A stretch of DNA of 64,000 bases from Ypsolopha sequella. Lineage: Eukaryota; Arthropoda; Insecta; Lepidoptera; Ypsolophidae. A program made the position numbers and the translations under genes. The first letter of the stretch is position 1, and every line of letters starts with the position of its first letter. The notes below the pieces were generated by a model that was given only the letters and a program-made list of their open reading frames with translations, did no database searches and was not told the DNA's origin. The DNA lies in NCBI GenBank assembly GCA_934047225.1, contig OW203992.1, forward strand, positions 12,637,501 through 12,701,500. The letters are read 5' to 3'. This document shows, piece by piece, positions 10,276 to 23,773 of the stretch.

Positions 10276-13200
10276 ATTAGACTTTATTTTATCGAAACAG
10301 GGATTTCTTAAAATATTCAAAAAATATTTTATCCATAGTTGTTTACTTATTAAATGATAAGTGCAATATTCAAGTAGAGCAACTTTCATGATACAGTTCG
10401 CCTGACCATAAGAATCTGCGCGAGGGAAAGGGAGCAACCGTGCGAGCGGGAGGTAAAATGACGTCGAGCTACACAACACACGTGTGAACGCTGCGATGTC
10501 CCAGCGAAACTGAGGGAAATATCGACGCGTTTTGTGTTTTAAACTCTCGATAAGTTTCGATTTGATAAATGTTCTTAAAATATTTTTTTAAATACCGTTT
10601 TTTGTTATTTCACTTATTAATAGTTCTATTCTAAGTGTTTTAAATTTGACTACGCTAAACGATAGTTTTCTCGTAGAAAAAAAATATTTTATCAGTGGTT
10701 GAATTCATAAAATCACAACTACTTAAAGCACTCGAAATAAGAAAACTAAAGTATTATCCAAAAAAGTAACCAGGTAAGATTATTGTTGAAGATATGGGAA
10801 TAAATGTTATCTGAATAAATTTCTTGTTTTTGTCATAATTTTTACGTGACGTGTGCATGAATGAGACTCTCAACGCGTAGAACATAAATAAAGGTATGTT
10901 TAAAGCCTAAAAAACCTATTAAAAGTAGCATTAAAGTAAATGAAAAAATAAGTTTTGAAATCTTCAAATTCCACACTATAAATTAACGTAAAATGTATTT
11001 TATTTATTGCTTTCTTACTAACTAAAATAAAATCTTTCTTTTCTGATAATTCTGCAAGAATACTGATTTTTAGGGGACTGGAGCCTTAACCTAAAGGTAA
11101 AAACTAAACCATTGAAAAATGTTATAATACCCATAAAAAATGTAAACCCTGTCAAGGTTGTCTCACTGCTACATGGCAAGCTAGAAAGCTACTCTAAGGG
11201 ACCCTAGACACTCGCCGCATGATTGCCTTGCTACGACCAAGCTATATGGAGTCTGCGTTGGCTAAAAAATCTCCACCTATTAGGTCACTCCCATATCAAT
11301 TAAAATTACAATTTCCTGACCTGCTGTCATGTTTACAACGAAGTTTATAGAACATTCCATCTAAGAACAAGATCGATTTTCCACAAATCAGTAAGCAAAA
11401 AGAAAACTTAACTGTTACAGAGCGAGGTCAATAGAAGGGGTCAGATTTACATGCTGATGTCCCCTTAACCATTAACGGGCTGTGGCAGGAGATATCGCCT
11501 GAATGAGGTTACCAGGTGGCGCGGTATAACTCGATCTCCCGCCATTTACTCCGAGGTATCGGGATGAGTTTGCTCTTATATGGTCCAACCTGAAAAGAGG
11601 CATGTAGGGTGTGTCTATAACTATGACTTTATACACGGCCGTGGGTTTTAAACACTATCTGTGTGGTTCTAAAATCATGTATATTTTTATGAGCTCACAC
11701 GTCCGTGTATGAGTAACTTTTGTTTCCAAAAAAATATAATCATGCTCATTATCTCATCAACAAACCTCTCTCTGCAACTGACGTGCCCTAATTTTCACTG
11801 ACGTTGTAGTCCACCGGACACCACTTTGACAACTTATTATTTATTAATTAAATTTTGAATAACTACTGTTATATATGATTATTTTTGAATTTTTGGGCTG
11901 TTTAATAAAATTTAGAATCAGTAATTACATTGAAATAAAAACCATTGTTAAGTTTAGTGATATATAAAAATCATCAGTCCTCAAAAACTCGAGTTTATAC
12001 AAAAGGTAAAAATATAAAAACATTAACATTTTTAAGGAAAATTATCAAAGCTAACACTTTTACTAATCAGATTAAAAATAAATTGCAAAAAATCATTCGT
12101 TCAATCAAAAGTTTCAAGCCCTCAAAATCAAAACGTTTTTTGACCACCTTCACAAAGTGACTCGTAGAACGACGTAGAACCACGGCTGCCAGGTCCAATT
12201 GAGTGTTGCGCGCTAAACTGCTGCCGTTAATTCGAGAGAATGATGACAGATGGAGTGTGGCGATATCTCGAAAAAATACTACAAGTCAACAAGAGCTTCT
12301 TCACGACAAAAATAAATAAAGGCACCTTAAAAAAATATCAACGGTACAACAAATGGGACGAAATAAATACAAATCATGATTATTTAAACTTTTTTTATAA
12401 ATAAAAACCCTGGAATAGAATATATATACGATCTTATTATTTGGTAAGGTATATCAGTTTTATAATACGACAACACTGCCTTACACCGCAGATATTACAA
12501 ACCTTTTTCTGAAATGACGATTCAAAAAGTCGAGGATTCATACTGCAGGCATTATGAATGCTGATTTGACTGAAATAATGAGCAGAAAGAAATTTTAGTT
12601 ATAGCACGAGCTCTTTGAAAGGTGACATTTATTTATACAGCCAAACTACCATATTGGCAAGTTATAATAATAAATCAGCAACACGGATCGTAATACTTTT
12701 TGCTAATTTTGCCAAATAAAATGTTGACTTCCTATAGTAACTGACTCGGAGCTGGACTCGGGAAAACGATAAAAACAAATTAACGAGTTTCACAAAAAGG
12801 GTAATAGAACATTGATCACTTAGATACAGAGTCTTAATTCAATATGATTTCCGCTACATAAATAAAATGACAACCTCTATATAAGGTTCTTAAATTCAAG
12901 TGAACACAGTATCGCTAATAGACAACTTTTCGCCAAAGATAATATTTTTTGCTATTTTTTTAAACTTTTTCGTAGAAATTGGGTCAGCTGATTCATTAAG
13001 TTTTGTACTAGGAAGTGGAAAATATATACGACAAAAATACTTTTTATTAACAAATGGGACCTTTTAACGATATAAAATCTACCCTAAAATCATCATGATA
13101 AATATAAAATATTGAAATGCAAAACAGTAAAAAAAAGGTTTTATCCCCTGACATTTGCAAACGTCACCATTCTCTCGAATGAACGGCCGGAGTTTAACTC

Positions 13201-13736
13201 CGATGTAAAAAAACGCTAGATTCCGCTAAACATAAATTTTTACAAAAAGCACTAGATTTATATGTTGTATATTAGTGGCCTTATTGATTAGCTGATTGCA
13301 ATTGATTGGCTTTTTAAGAAAAATACGTCATTTATGAAGCCGTAAAGAATTTTTAAAAGAAGATAATAACATTGTATACCAAATTAAATCGATGCAAGTA
13401 GAATTATCATTCATTCATCACTGAAACGAAACTTATTCCAAAGTAGCGCCAGATTTCCTAAAATTATTCCGAATAACCGCTAAAAATAATTAAACAAAAC
13501 TAATTCCGAAATAGCACTAGGTTTTTTCGCTAGGCACCAACAACGAAAGGTCAAAAAAAGCGCTAGATCTGGCGCAAAATGCGCTGATCTGTCAGCACTG
13601 CGTAGAACGAAGATCACCGCGACCACTAAGGGTCACTAACAAACGCTTGAGCATGCGGTAGAAAGATACAAAGAACGCGGGAGTCATGATTATAAAATAA
13701 GGGCGCATGACAAGTTTTTCGATTTTGCGGTGTCTA
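10276..13736. other. Intergenic, no gene or named repeat seen
   Basis: This is 3.4 kb of AT-rich sequence. The longest open frames are about 70-80 codons, of low complexity, with no domain motif. I see no convincing exon. Confidence 0.45.
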
Positions 13737-14060
13737 TCAGACTGGTGTTCGATTTATTAGCTTATTTACGACATTAGTTGTACTCTCTTCGACATTACTT
13801 TCAGCCAATATGGGGATCAGAATTCTCCCAGCAAGAATCGTGAGCATCAGTTTTTTTTTCAAAGGTTTCTCGTCGATCCTTTCCATCTTCTTCGTTTCAG
13901 GGTATGAAAAGTCTATATTTCTAAGCACATTTGCCAAATTTTCTTCACTTTCCTTATTGTCGGTTAGTTCACTTGGTTCTGGAGGGACCGTCACAGGTCA
14001 AATTGCGCGTCTTGAGTCATCTTCAACCAGTATAGCCTCCGTGCATCATCATTCATCATG
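13737..14060 (-). pseudogene. Possible coding remnant, unrecognised
   Basis: The minus-strand frame 13994-13737 has protein-like composition (ENLANVLRNIDFSYPETKK, then KPLKKKLMLTILAGRI) and ends with a stop at 13737. Upstream the same frame continues after one TGA with EDDSRRAI, and before that it meets more stops. It could be an old retroelement gag or a retroposed gene piece. I recognise no family, so the assignment as coding is weak. Confidence 0.25.
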
Positions 14061-14379
14061 TCCGTGGTATTCTTTGTGCGTTCAGAAAACGTTCACTTTG
14101 CTATTTACTTAATGAATTTCTGTCAAAAATAAAGAAAAATGTACACCTTCTATGCCTTTTTCCGAATCAAAATCATTGATATAAATGAATCCATTACTAT
14201 CGATTATTTTAGCGACACTATGATTAATAATTAATCAATACGTATACGTATAATAAAAGAGTAAAACGCGATGTTTTGTACATTTAAGAAAAGTAATAAA
14301 ATTAAAAAGGGGGGTGACTAAAGAAGAGTAATAGAACACAAGTCAGTGAATTTTAGAATTGTTTTCTGCCTATCAGTTT

Positions 14380-14816
14380 GTTCACGCAAATCTCCGACGT
14401 GGATTTGGATGCGTTTTTTTTCATTATCATCGTAGCGACCCTGGTCAACATATAGGCTATAATATAAAATAACGCCCAAGCCGAAAACGGGGCAGAGTTG
14501 AATAAACGCGGGTGGGGTCGCAGGCAAGGAACATACCTACTATAATACTTTACACACTAACATCTGAATCTATTCGTTCAGTGAGTACTTGTGCGACTTT
14601 AGTTTAAAAAGTTCTTCTCAGCGTATCGGAAGCCGGGAGCGTTCGTAGTCCGAACATGCGAGTTTTTCGGCCTCGCTAGTTTTGTTTGGGATTTCGTCAG
14701 TTTGTATATTCAATAAAGAGGGAGTGAGAGCGCTTATAATGTTTGTTTCTGAAAAAAATATGTCATTTGTTTCCTGTAGGCCACGCGGTTGAAAACGCGG
14801 GCAGAAGCTAGTCAAT
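14380..14816 (+). repeat. Dispersed repeat DR3, copy 1
   Basis: It shares TGGTCAACATAT after a GATGCG(G)TTTT-type segment with 21010-21243, and it ends in CGCGGGCAGAAGCTAGT, matching GCGGGCAAAAGCTAGT at the end of the other copy. Additional unrelated sequence lies between the two landmarks here. This ending is common in moth and butterfly dispersed repeats. Confidence 0.5.
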
Positions 14817-15249
14817 AATAATAAAATATAATTATTGTATTTTTTTTAATTATGTTATAAAATAAGGTTTAGATACAACATACACACATATGTTGTATGT
14901 ATACACACATATGTATAACAACATAGGTATATTTTTTTATAACTGTGGGTATCCTGATTATTGCAACAAAATCATCCAAAGTCTGTCATTTTATTTTTAC
15001 TTGTGTCATATTCCCCCTTAACTAGGTACCAATATGGTACCAATACAACTAGAGAAACTTGGAAATACCCACAAGTTGCCGTAGCCTCGATGACTCACCG
15101 ATGCTAGCTACGCAGATTACTGAATTTACGACGGTCGATTTGACTCCGCAAGCCATCGCCGCACCAGCCTTACTGTGGTTATTGCTTACTGGGTCATACC
15201 AAATATTTTCTACTGTTACTCCTATTGCATAAACCTGTCAAAGCCAAAA
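14817..15249. other. Intergenic, no gene seen
   Basis: AT-rich, with a small palindromic CACACATATG(T)-type region at about 14883-14925. Nothing else was recognised. Confidence 0.45.
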
Positions 15250-15616
15250 CATCAGTCGCTCGGCACAAAGTGCACAACCTAACTTTGTTTTTCTTGTTAA
15301 GAAGTTATTGTGAAAAAGATATTTGTCTATGGCAATTCACGCCAATAGTTCAGTATAAGTTAGGTTTATAAATCAACAGCTTGATATTTAATGTACCTAT
15401 ATGTACAATTAGCCATTATTTGGTCGAAACAGCATTTTAAGCTTGTTTCGACAAAATCGTGACAAATAGTGCATTTCATTTCAAACTAATGTTCCATAAA
15501 TCTAAGTTACACTGAACTATTGGCGTGAATTGCCATAGACAAATATCTTTTTCACATTAAACTTCTTAACAAGAACAACAAATTTAAGTTGTGCTCTTTG
15601 TACCGAACGACTGACG
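15250..15616. mobile_element. Foldback element with ~120-bp inverted arms
   Basis: The left arm (15250 to about 15363) and right arm (about 15496-15616) are inverted copies. GGCAATTCACGCCAATAGTT on the left is matched by AACTATTGGCGTGAATTGCC on the right, and the outer ends share CAGTCG(C/T)TCGG(C/T)AC. A spacer of about 130 bp separates them. No coding sequence is present, so this is a non-autonomous foldback or MITE-type element. Confidence 0.75.
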
Positions 15617-16642
15617 TTTAACCTTAAGCACAAAACAGACAAAACTAAATGTATTTTACAAAACGTGGGTTGTATTTTACATGCAGCGTGGCAACGAACC
15701 ACAATATTTGAAAGCTTTTGCTTCCCAAAATACCCTCAAGAGGCTTTTGTTTAAAATCCGTCTTGCTTTCGTTAGACATAGCTCCGGAATACCTTAACAG
15801 GATTCAGTGCGCGACATTTTTTGTGAGATTAAATTTTAATATTTGATGAACTCGGTAAAATATTACGCAAGCTCTTCTTCGTATTTTTAAATTAGTCTTT
15901 TAAAACAAATTTAATCTGCAAAACGTGCTAGCCAATCTCTCTTCAACTAATATAAAAGTGTAATTTCAAATAAAGGAGATCAAAGCACAGGCAATCATTT
16001 CAATATTAAATTAATTTTGTGTATATCATTATTTTTGAAAGTGTACTGAACAAAAACTCGACTATTTTTTATTTATTTTTAGTTTATAATATAATAATAG
16101 ACTACATATTATAATTACTGGATTTCTGACCGTCCGTTTTGTCACGCTGGGTCTGAGAAAACCATTGCAATTCTTATTACCGCTACATAAAGTATATAAT
16201 CAAACGTACTCTTGAACGAGTCCTAAGCTGAGGTACTGCTTTACCGTGGAATACACCGTGGCGCCCAACGCAAACGCAACATCGCTCACTAAGACCACAG
16301 ATTTGCAATCCGAGTCGCATCTAGCATTACTCGTAACTCGGAGCTCTCTGAGGATTTGCTGGCAGATACACCGTTTCATTTACCGTAAGTGCTATTAAAG
16401 GGAACATTCATTTAGGAATGAAGGTAGTCTTCAATAACGAAAACTGGTGATAATTCTATCCCGTGAGAAAAAGTTTTTTTAACTATGAAGAGCACACAGA
16501 AATCATGAAAAGATAACATTTTTTATTTCGATAAATATTAGTTGAGTAAGTTCTGTGGGTCCGGTGAATTTTTTTTACTTTTCATCTTTTCTTTCTCTGT
16601 CTAGGAACTGGAATTTTGAAATCTTAAATAACACCAGCACCT
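15617..16642. other. Intergenic, no gene seen
   Basis: No domain or repeat is recognised. A GC-richer patch at about 16230-16400 has no convincing reading frame. Confidence 0.4.
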
Positions 16643-16735
16643 GTAGTATAAGGTTTAAGTGCAAGGAGCGTGGTACAGTTTAATCGCAAAAACATCGTGT
16701 TACGCTCCTCGCACTTGTGATTCAACTAATACTTT
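16643..16735. repeat. Small hairpin element
   Basis: Arms AAGTGCAAGGAGCGTG and GTTACGCTCCTCGCACTT are inverted copies with mismatches, and outer GTAGTATAAGG and AATACTTT-type ends are roughly complementary. It is probably a short MITE. Confidence 0.5.
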
Positions 16736-18984
16736 AATAACTAATAATATTTTTACGAAAAAGCTGCAACTGCCTTTGTGTGACGACACTTGAGAAATGG
16801 CTGTTCAGAAATGTGTCTTTTGCTATCAAGATAAATTTATAATAGTTTGCTTCCAACTGATTTGACAGATGGATGACAAATGAGTAGACTGACAGAGACA
16901 GACCACTTTCATTTATAAGCAATCACACATCACAATCAGATTATGTCTTAAATTCTCAAGTGACGTTATATCCGACAATTCTTTAAAAATCATAAAAAAA
17001 TACGGAACCCAATAATGGTTAATTTATATGCCAAAATAATGAAAACTATGTCCTAAAATGGCGTATATTCCTGAAAAAAATAAAAAAATAAACCTTTTAA
17101 AAATTAAGCTATGGTAGTTACAATTCATTATATGTCTCATTATATGTGAGAATATATAAGTGTTGAAGTATCACTCTTCGATAAAACATTGATAATACTA
17201 ATTAGCCCACGTGGTGGCCATCCCTAACTCATGTCATGACGCTGACCAGCGGCCGTACTATTACACAACGAGGTCCGGGTTGATAATGTTTAAAAAAATT
17301 ACATTGCGGTTGAATGTTTAAAAAAATAAAATCGCATAACAGTCGGTCTTGTAAAAAAACCTTTGAAATTTCTTTTCTGGGTGCTTCTCTGGTTGTTTGT
17401 TTATCGCAAGATTTAAAAATTTATACAAAAAGAAACAATTTAGTTACGGCTGCATTGCAAAAGGTAAAGATTACCTATAGGTACAAGAGTGACGTTACAT
17501 TAGCAAAACCTCTACCAAAATTATTTACAGCCTTCTTACAAAAAATTTCATGAGGTCTAAAAACTTTATATTAAAAGCTTCCCTCTCTAATCTATTCAGA
17601 GAAAATTTAGAGAGCAGTTAGTGTCAAAGCCGTGCCTTCACTCTTTTCTTGTGACTTGAGATGCAAAGAATGTTTTTCAGGAATTATGAAAATTGCCATA
17701 TTTCAGGCGAAGGAATTTTATGGAGGGATATTTCTTATCGTTTGATATGTTTTAGATAGCTTTTTATTACCAGCAATGTTGGTTTATGTCATATTGATGA
17801 TAATAAGTGGGTATAATAAAGTATTTTATTACAAGTAAGTAGAGAAACCTATTCTTGCATTATAAATCTTAGCAAGAACGGTCAAAGCTTAAAATACTTA
17901 ATGGTATTTTTACAGCTATTCATCAGTAAGTTTAAAAGTTATTACTTTACCAAAAAAACTTTTCGTATAATCAATTTTACCGCAATCTTTTTTTTTAGTT
18001 TATTTACAGGAAGTTGGCTACCCTAGAAACTTTCCTCCTTGTGTACCACAGATATAATTAATTATTTTTCACTGTTGAGCAGCTCTGCATAGTCAGTCCT
18101 TTTGAGCCAGTCATAATTTTAAGTTCATAACTCTTTCAATTCACATTGAATTTTAAAGGGAAGATATTGTAATTTTGATGTATTTACAAATTGGAAAATG
18201 ATATTTCAGGTCACATAAAAGTTCGTATAAGCGGCAGAAGTCATTATTATGATCACATTCATTGCTCAGAGATTACAATATAGTTCTTGGTTTCGCACAC
18301 AAACAAATTTTGAAACGCATCCGCACGTATGTAGTGCGAATCACAGTTCAATGACATGTTTTGGAACGTACCGTTTTTTCCATCAAGCTGGCAACACAGA
18401 CTTTCAATTATTGAATGTCTGTGGCTGGCAATTTGCGTGCACAGAAAGAAAAGGATAGAAAAGTAGCCCGCCTTATGTTTATATCTGAGATTAAGAGTAT
18501 TTTTTGTTTGCTTGTTTCCTTAGAAAATTCGGATTTAACTCATAAATCAACTCAATCGACTTAACCCTGCCAGAAATACTTGCAGAAGCTATAATCGCAG
18601 ATGATATGTACTTGCGAACAAAATCAAGAGATAATATACCTACGAAAATCCTACGAAAATTTTCTTCAGTAGAAAATAAATAGTAAAATTGCCGCTTCAT
18701 TTTTGGAAAACTTTCTCTTTGCATACATCAGTGAACTGGCAAAGAAATATTATCTTCATTGTCGCCTATAGTTACATGTAATATTGAAGTGTACCATCAA
18801 GTATAAAATGATATTAATTTAGACATTTCAACTTTAATAATACCTTTTTCTTTAATTATGTATATTTTATTTACTCACACTATGCACTGAAAAACGTACT
18901 CGCTACGCTCGTGTTTCAAATCGTCTTGAAATTATTATTTTTTGTACCTAATCGTCAATCATGATAACTTAAATTTAGATTTGC
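16736..18984. other. Intergenic, no gene seen
   Basis: AT-rich DNA with short low-complexity open frames (for example 17314-17553). A TACGGAACCC fragment near 17000 is probably a relic of repeat DR2. Confidence 0.45.
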
Positions 18985-19150
18985 TACTAAAGTCCATGTT
19001 TTAATTCAGTGGAATTATGACAGTTTAAGGAAAGGGATGGCGCTGTGCTAGTAAAGGAGAAACCATATAGTTCATCTGTCTTACTTGCACAATTCCATCC
19101 CTTTCCTTGAACTGTTATAATTCCATTGAATTAAAACTAAGACTTTAGTA
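18985..19150. mobile_element. MITE with ~57-bp terminal inverted repeats
   Basis: The left end TACTAAAGTCCATGTTTTAA and right end TTAAAACTAAGACTTTAGTA are inverted. Inner arms GTTTAAGGAAAGGGATGG and CCATCCCTTTCCTTGAAC also pair. The spacer is about 50 bp. No ORF and no clear target duplication were found. Confidence 0.75.
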
Positions 19151-19601
19151 AGACTAACTAAAAAATACAAGACAGGAAAAAACCATGTCATGAAGGCAAA
19201 AAAAATACATAAAATACCTACGTCCACCTGTCCCATATAGTCCATCTGCTTTTACAGTCATTTTATCTATTAACTAATTATCGTTAATTCTAGAGGAATC
19301 ATAACATATGTTGGGAAATTACACTAACTACTATTATAACAAAGATTACTATCATAACCCCATGCTTTATTATCGTCTAAGCAATAATTTATTTTATAAT
19401 ATGTCTTCTTCAATGGGCCCTACTTAATAAATAGTTTAAACTTATCCTCTGACAAAGTAAGGACCTCCTTTAGAAGTTTGTTGACGTCTGATTTTTGGAA
19501 AAGCCAGTTTATGTTTATTTCTGGTTTCTTTACAGTGTTGCTCACTAAGCTTCGGGAAAGACTCGACATTTTATCTGACACATCTAAAACTTTCTTGAAT
19601 C
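19151..19601. other. Intergenic, no gene seen
   Basis: AT-rich spacer. The minus-strand frame beyond the LINE fragment (19440-19600) is open for a while but resembles nothing known to me. Confidence 0.4.
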
Positions 19602-19872
19602 CCGGTGCTTCATATTCAAAATAGCCCGAATTGCTCTCTTCTGCAAAACAAAGACTGCGTCTGTATCTGTGGCCCTACCCCATAACAGCATGCCGTATGA
19701 CATAATGCTGTGAAAGTAATTAAAATAGACTAATCTAGCATCAGTAATTTGCCTTATGCGTCTAACAGCGTATGCGGCCAAACTAAGTCTACCACATAGG
19801 AATTCTATGTAGGGACCCCACTAATAAAGACGAGAGTCTATCGTAATGCCGAAATCTAAGAAAAACGTTTTG
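19602..19872 (-). mobile_element. LINE reverse-transcriptase C-terminal fragment
   Basis: The minus strand reads FFLDFGITIDSRLY, an in-frame TAG, then WGPYIEFLCGRLSLAAYAVR, and further FHSIMSYGMLLWG and FVLQKRAIRAI. This order (LGI-D, W.HI, Y..FHS.MSYG..LWG, LQKRA.R) is the conserved region downstream of the RT palm in insect Jockey-type LINEs. The copy is truncated on both sides and has at least one stop, so it is dead. Confidence 0.8.
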
Positions 19873-20275
19873 TTTCCGCTTAAGACCTTTTATTTTTGAG
19901 ATTATGGGAATTCAGGGCATTTATTTTTGTATAAATGATCACTCATTTATCATTACTCATAATCTCAATATTTTTAATTTAATTTTCCTTGTTGTTTACT
20001 ACGGAACCCTAAAAATGAAAAATAAGTGCCAAGAGAGGAATAGTTATTTTTAAATCATTTGTTTTTGGTTCCCAGTCTGAAAGTTTGAAAAATCTCCGTA
20101 ACTCGGAGACCATTAATTTTCGACCCCTAGTTGACTGGGCTCAATTTGTAGGAAATAATCTCTAGTAAAACTCCTTTCAAGGAATACGTTAAATTTCTGA
20201 GCACTCTGTATTATACGATATAAAATATACCTATAATTCAAGTTTTTGTACATATTTTGAAGTTAAGTTAAATAT

Positions 20276-20400
20276 ATCGTCACGACATGAATCCCCGTGG
20301 AGGTGTCAAAGATGTCTCCGAGTGTGGACTGTGACTGGCATTTTACTGTCCACAATTGTGCACCCATGTTTCACCAACGGCCTATCGCTGTACTTCGGGC
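20276..20400 (+). repeat. Dispersed repeat DR1, copy 3
   Basis: GTCACGACATGAATCCCCGT, GTGTGGACTGTGACTGGCAT and ATGTTTCACC follow in the order found at 1735-1851 in reverse. It abuts a DR2 copy. Confidence 0.6.
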
Positions 20401-20408
20401 ACAAATAG

Positions 20409-20945
20409 TAAAAAACCAGAAAAGTGCGAGTCAAGTCTCGCTCTTTTAGGGTTCTGTGCATATGACAGGAATTATCATTAAATACAAAATTCATTAAACA
20501 AAACTGCAAAATTAAGTTGGTTGAGTATTCGGGGATGTTACTCTAAAACTACATTATAAATCGGCGTTTTTAGTATGTTACATGGGTAATATACAAAAAT
20601 TTCAAATTTCCAACTGGTTTGGTCTTTGAGATAGACCCCGTAACAAAAATGGTCTAAAAGTGGCAACTTTGATAGCCCCCATTTCTTTATTTTTCAAGAA
20701 AAAATAAAAATATATATATCTATACTCTACTTAATGAGTTCAAGACAATGACACCCTACATGCTAGGGTAAGAAAAAAAAATGTTTTATCTCCAATATTA
20801 TGTATGAGGCCCCCCTTTACATTTTAAATTAAAAACTCGGTTTCGGGTTCATATTTTACACAACATATCAAAATTTCAGGTTTCTATCTCATTCCGTCTA
20901 TAAGCTGGAGACTCCGATTTGCCCTTTGGGTACGGAACCCTAAAA
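20409..20945 (+). repeat. Dispersed repeat DR2, ~540-bp copy
   Basis: It starts with AAAAAACCAGAAAAGTGCGA and AGGGTTCTGT, and ends with GTACGGAACCCTAAAA. Both ends are inverted versions of a GGGTTC-GTA motif, the layout seen in a very common lepidopteran non-autonomous repeat. No coding content is present. Confidence 0.65.
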
Positions 20946-21009
20946 TAGGTATAGTAAAAAAGTCGCGTCTGTGAATATTTATGCGAAATTTAAATGAATG
21001 GGTTATTAG

Positions 21010-21243
21010 TAGGTATTGTATAATACTGAAGCCAAAACTACAATTTTTTGAATTTTTGTCTCTCTGTCTGTCTATATTTTACGTTCCGTTTTAACTCGAG
21101 AACCGTGTAACGAATTTAGATGCGGTTTTCTTTATTATCATTGTCATGATACTGGTCAACATATGCCAAGCTGAAACTGTTGATACTACTCTTAGACTGA
21201 GAGACAATTCCACGCGAGCGAAGACGCGGGCAAAAGCTAGTTG
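21010..21243 (+). repeat. Dispersed repeat DR3, copy 2
   Basis: It contains CTCTCTGTCTGTCTAT, then GATGCGGTTTTC, TGGTCAACATAT and the terminal GACGCGGGCAAAAGCTAGTT. It shares landmarks with 14380-14816. Confidence 0.6.
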
Positions 21244-23773
21244 TAGTATATAAATTTACTTTGTGCTCGCTAAATGATCACAAGAGTTCTTTGATAAAAT
21301 ATTTATTTAAACTGCAATTTTGCACGTAAATTTTACCTATAGCTAAGTGAAAATTATGCAGTCTAATATTTGTGATTCGGACAAACTTATCGGCTGCTCT
21401 TTAAAGATGAAAAAAAATTCATACTAAGTACGTAGGAAAAGTCGCACGAGAAAACTAGTAAATTGTTAGTGCCACTGTCTTCAGCCATTTTACTTAAAAT
21501 AAGAAGCTTATTTTTACAAAAAGTATCCAATCGAATTGTCGCTGCCTCGTTATTTTACTGAATATTTCTTCGTCCTTTTCCAATCCTTTATCGACTGCGA
21601 GCACTCTTAGAGAGACCTTTTAGCTTGGAACTGTAAAAGCTTTTCTTTTAAACATGTGAGTGTTAACATTAAGGAAGTGGCGAGAGGGGGCTGAGCAGAT
21701 TTAATTAAACTAATAAATGACCGCAAGCTGCGGGTAGGAAGCACTTATCTGTTCACCGCGCACTGCTGGAGTGAATCTTCTTAATTGCACAGGGGAGTAA
21801 TTGGAAAAAACGGTCAAGCGCAGATCTTTACGCAGAGAAAGGTTCTGTTAATGAATTTGAAAGTACTATACAATATGGGAGATGACAGGGTAAATAAAGC
21901 GCGTCAAAGTTTGGGAGTGGGGGCTGGTGACGTCACGCCTAGGTAAAAATTGTACTTAGGCGTGACGTCACGCGGAGATTTAGCGGGCTGTATCTTCATA
22001 ATTTTTTGTTTAATTGACAAAAGAAAAAATACGTGTCCAATATTTTCTAATAATCTAACTGACGGACTATATAGAATTTTTTAGTTATCATGCCTATTAA
22101 GGCATATATATATATATGTGCAAGTACATAGGTAGATATGTCAATTGTACCAAAAAGCCCCAAAAGTTTGTAGGTAGATATTTCGTAGCAATCTTGACAA
22201 TCACTTTTCAAACTCGATTGTACGGACGGCAGCATGATAGTTACTTATTTGCTGTTTTTATGTTAAAATCGTTCATAGATAGGAAACTTGAACTGTAGGC
22301 TTACTTAGATTGTAACACTAAATAGATACATAAAAAGTTGTTGCAAAGTGTTTTACAACAAAAGTGATGGGGTAAGTTACATAATTAAAACAGACAAAAG
22401 TTCCCTTTTATTATCCCCCAGGGACAAATATCATATTAAAAATTTGAGATTAATGAATTTTGAGAATACCTATACTATTATTTTCCAAATATTCAAGAAA
22501 AAGCTGCAAAATTACCTTTCGCTTTCTGAATAAGAAAATATTATATATATATTTCTTTATTTGATTATATTATATTTATACATGTCATATGTATATGCAT
22601 ATAACAATAGAAATAAGTTCATTTTTATTATATTATATTATTTTTATATTTAGGCAAACTTTATTTTTATGCACGTGTATGATTCGTTTGTTTCCTCAAT
22701 GGTTTGCTGTGAAAAATCTCTTATTAGAGATAAGCTAACCCATATGTACATACCTTTTACTGTAGCTATTTGTGTTCGTGTTTCTATGTACAATAATAAA
22801 CAAAGTTTACACTCGTAATTAAAAATATATAACGTTCATAACAATAGGTATACTTACATATGGGTATTCTGCAAAAAAAAAGGATTGCCCAAAACTAAAA
22901 TCCTTACAAGTTATAAAAAAAAAACACTGAGCTATTTATCCACCACGGAACCCTAAATGGACCACGTTTCATTGTGTGCTGAGTTGAACAAACTACGATA
23001 TCTCGTTAATTAAGATTTGAACTTTCGATAACTCAGAGCGCAATAAAAAGTAGTACTGTCGTCGCCTTGTGAAACATTATCGTTTACAAATATAATAAAT
23101 AAATTTTATAGTGCCGGGAACAAAGTTACAAAGTACTATGAAATATTTGCACCATGGAAATAATATAAGTAATAATCGAACCAAGAAGGGAATAACATAG
23201 CACCAAGTAAAATAACACCAAGAAGTTACTATTACAGTACAAAGTAATTAGCATAGCCGAAAAGTGCCTAAAAGTAAGTAGCATAGCACATAAAGTAAGT
23301 TTAATAGTATCTAAAACTTATTGACAATATCGCCAAGAAGTACACCGGCGAGATGTCTGTGTGTTAAAAGTGGTTTCGGAGCCGTATTATGAAAAAGCCG
23401 CCTTTTTCTAAATAATCGAAACAGAACACTTAAATTCAAAAGAAACTTTACGATGGCAGCATACACAATGCAAAGTAATAAGGTTTTGTTGTTTTCAATT
23501 CAAAATCAACAAATTATTTCAAAGGCTATTTAGTGAGATGATGCAAAACGGTCCATTCACTCCTCAGTATGATACCTCGTTTTAAAAAACGATACTTCCG
23601 ATGAACGACGAAACGACCCGCTTTGCATCGTTGCATGTGCCGCTTATTATTCCTCAATTGTCCAGGATTTGGAGCCTCTGAATTCTCTTCCAACTTAAAG
23701 TGGAGAGCTCGAGCTACTCTGAGACTATCACCACTGCAGCTGCTGTGTCTTCACCCTTGGCTTAATCAACACC
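21244..23773. other. Intergenic, no gene seen
   Basis: Apart from the hairpin at 21927-21971, I see AT-rich sequence with microsatellite-like TATATA runs (22105, 22545). The stretch 23040-23480 is A-rich with CAAAGTA and AAGTAAG repeats and has no clear frame. Confidence 0.4.
21927..21971. repeat. Palindrome with TGACGTCA core in both arms
   Basis: GTGACGTCACGCCTAGG and the inverted CTTAGGCGTGACGTCAC flank a loop of about 11 nt. TGACGTCA is the full CRE octamer (CREB/ATF site), present twice. Whether it is regulatory or just the arm of a small transposon cannot be told. Confidence 0.65.
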
